DNA of 37,494 nt, taken from contig JAQBTV010000010.1 of NCBI GenBank assembly GCA_027624715.1, positions 1-37,494 on the forward strand, read 5' to 3'. Shown one piece after another: positions 36,497 through 37,494 of this stretch. Below the pieces are notes generated by a model that had not been told where the DNA came from, made no database searches, and worked only from the letters and a program-made list of their open reading frames with translations. A program made the translations under genes and the position numbers. How positions within the stretch are numbered: the first letter of the stretch is position 1; each line of letters begins with the position of its first letter. This DNA comes from Pseudomonadota bacterium. GTDB lineage: Bacteria; Pseudomonadota; Gammaproteobacteria; Burkholderiales; Eutrophovitaceae.

Positions 36497-36525
36497 TTGC
36501 TACGGCTATGTAATAATTCTATATT
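36497..36525 (+). promoter_or_regulatory. Candidate promoter upstream of leuA
   Basis: TTGCTA (36497-36502) and TATATT (36520-36525) with a 17-base spacer. Start would be near 36532, giving a leader of about 150 bases with an interrupted run of T at 36592-36603. No strong stem precedes that T-run, so an attenuator cannot be confirmed. Confidence 0.4.
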
Positions 36526-36682
36526 GATGTGGACCGGCCATACGCCTCGAGTGTCTTTCGGGGGATTTACTAGATGCCGCCTGTTAGCAGTTTTGTTTTT
36601 TTTGGTAAAGTGTAAGCGGGCTTTTGATAATTTTTTAGATTGAAATAAGTGGATAAGGGCAGTTGCTAAATGGTGTGTTTCT

Positions 36683-37494
36683 ATGACTGATCATTTGATA
36701 ATTTTTGATACAACCATGCGGGACGGAGAACAAAGTCCTGGGGCATCAATGACTCGTGAGGAAAAGCTACGCATTGGCAAACAGCTTGAGCGTATGCGTG
36801 TTGACGTGATAGAAGCAGGTTTCCCAGCTGCGAGTAATGGTGATTTTGAATCAGTTAAGGCGGTAGCCGCAGCAATAAAAGACAGTACGGTTTGCGCTTT
36901 AGCAAGAACCTCAGAAAATGACATCAGGCGAGCTGCTGAGGCTGTCAAGCCTGCCAAGAGCGCTCGAATCCACACTTTTATCGCGACCTCACCAATCCAT
37001 ATGGAGAAAAAGTTACGGATGAGTGGTGATCAAGTTTTGGAGCTGGCCGTAAAATCGGTCACTTTAGCCCGATCGCTCTGTGAAGACGTGGAGTTTTCCC
37101 CTGAAGATGCAGGAAGGTCAGAGCCGGATTATCTTTGTAGAATTCTTGAGGCTGTTATTAAAGCAGGTGCTCGGACCATCAATATTCCTGATACCGTTGG
37201 CTACACTATGCCGGATCAGTTCGCAGAATTAGTGCGTAATCTAATCACCCGCATACCTAATGCGGATAAGGCTATATGGTCCGTTCATTGTCATAACGAT
37301 CTTGGAGTGGCTGTTGCGAATTCGTTAGCGTCGATTGCTTCTGGGGTGCGTCAAATTGAGTGCACAGTCAATGGGCTTGGGGAGAGGGCAGGCAATGCGT
37401 CTTTAGAAGAAATCGTGATGGCTGTTCGGACAAGACAAGATTTTTTCCAATGTGACACTAGGATTGATGCGACTCAAATTGTTCCTGCCTCTAA
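36683..37494 (+). CDS. leuA: 2-isopropylmalate synthase (5' part, cut by window edge)
   Basis: First committed step of leucine synthesis, condensing acetyl-CoA with 2-oxoisovalerate. The reading frame is open from ATG 36683 to the window end (270 residues). It shows [18 protein letters not shown], where DTTLRDGEQ is more usual, then [29 protein letters not shown] and [22 protein letters not shown], the metal-binding HxH and catalytic region of the family. The C-terminal regulatory domain lies outside. It follows pssA, the order seen in betaproteobacteria. Confidence 0.97.
   Translation, partial: MTDHLIIFDTTMRDGEQSPGASMTREEKLRIGKQLERMRVDVIEAGFPAASNGDFESVKAVAAAIKDSTVCALARTSENDIRRAAEAVKPAKSARIHTFIATSPIHMEKKLRMSGDQVLELAVKSVTLARSLCEDVEFSPEDAGRSEPDYLCRILEAVIKAGARTINIPDTVGYTMPDQFAELVRNLITRIPNADKAIWSVHCHNDLGVAVANSLASIASGVRQIECTVNGLGERAGNASLEEIVMAVRTRQDFFQCDTRIDATQIVPAS

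Noticed and set aside
36527-36643. A 38-residue frame upstream of leuA with RLLAVLFFLV, possibly a leucine leader peptide
   Set aside because: Leucines are not clustered as control codons, there is no strong terminator stem after it, and the likely transcription start (about 36532) is after its ATG.

Overview
The window is an ordinary-looking, very gene-dense chromosomal segment from an aerobic proteobacterium, most likely a betaproteobacterium (Burkholderiales/Nitrosomonadales type). I infer this from gene order that I recall as typical of that class: aroQ-accB-accC-prmA-DUF3426, petABC-sspA-sspB-tRNA-Thr, coq7 next to an OsmC gene, rpiA-phoU, yggX-argA, and ilvI-ilvH-ilvC-psd-pssA-leuA. Base composition looks to be in the mid-40s % G+C by eye. 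Several genes overlap by 1-12 bases and the longest gene-free stretch is about 225 bases. This, with only a few housekeeping functions per operon, suggests a streamlined, probably aquatic, genome. No insertion sequence, prophage, CRISPR array or rRNA operon was seen.

Layout. 1-5889: tail of an unidentified gene, PEP carboxylase (ppc), a ferredoxin-type flavin reductase on the minus strand, then a NAD-binding SDR, a stand-alone DsbD alpha-like domain and a TlpA-like thioredoxin in one overlapping unit. 6091-10643: aroQ, accB, accC, prmA, a zinc-ribbon DUF3426 protein and a gcvH without gcvT or gcvP beside it. 10816-13367, minus strand: moaC followed by a compact soxXYZA thiosulfate-oxidation operon that lacks soxB and soxCD here. 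13455-20357: a BepA-like M48 protease, coq7, an OsmC protein, the cytochrome bc1 operon petABC, sspA-sspB, tRNA-Thr(UGU) and a small secreted coiled-coil protein. 20394-25704: sucCD, a CWC mini-protein, a glutathione transferase, a DUF2905 protein, a CCA-adding enzyme whose HD domain looks dead, and an NDUFA9-like epimerase. 25825-30541: rpiA, phoU, then yggX, argA, an SDR and rsmE on the minus strand. 30691-37494: an inositol-monophosphatase family protein, ilvI-ilvH-ilvC, psd, pssA and the 5' part of leuA.

Together these describe aerobic heterotrophy with respiratory bc1 complex, ubiquinone synthesis, anaplerosis and TCA cycle, fatty-acid initiation, branched-chain amino acid and phospholipid synthesis, plus supplementary electrons from thiosulfate through Sox c-type cytochromes. 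The unusual points are: a Sox operon headed by moaC with a non-standard SoxY C-terminus; a DsbD alpha domain encoded alone beside TlpA; loss of the HD motif in Cca; a solitary gcvH facing the sox operon; and a candidate Pho box in front of phoU. I found no clear sign of a wholly new multi-gene system.
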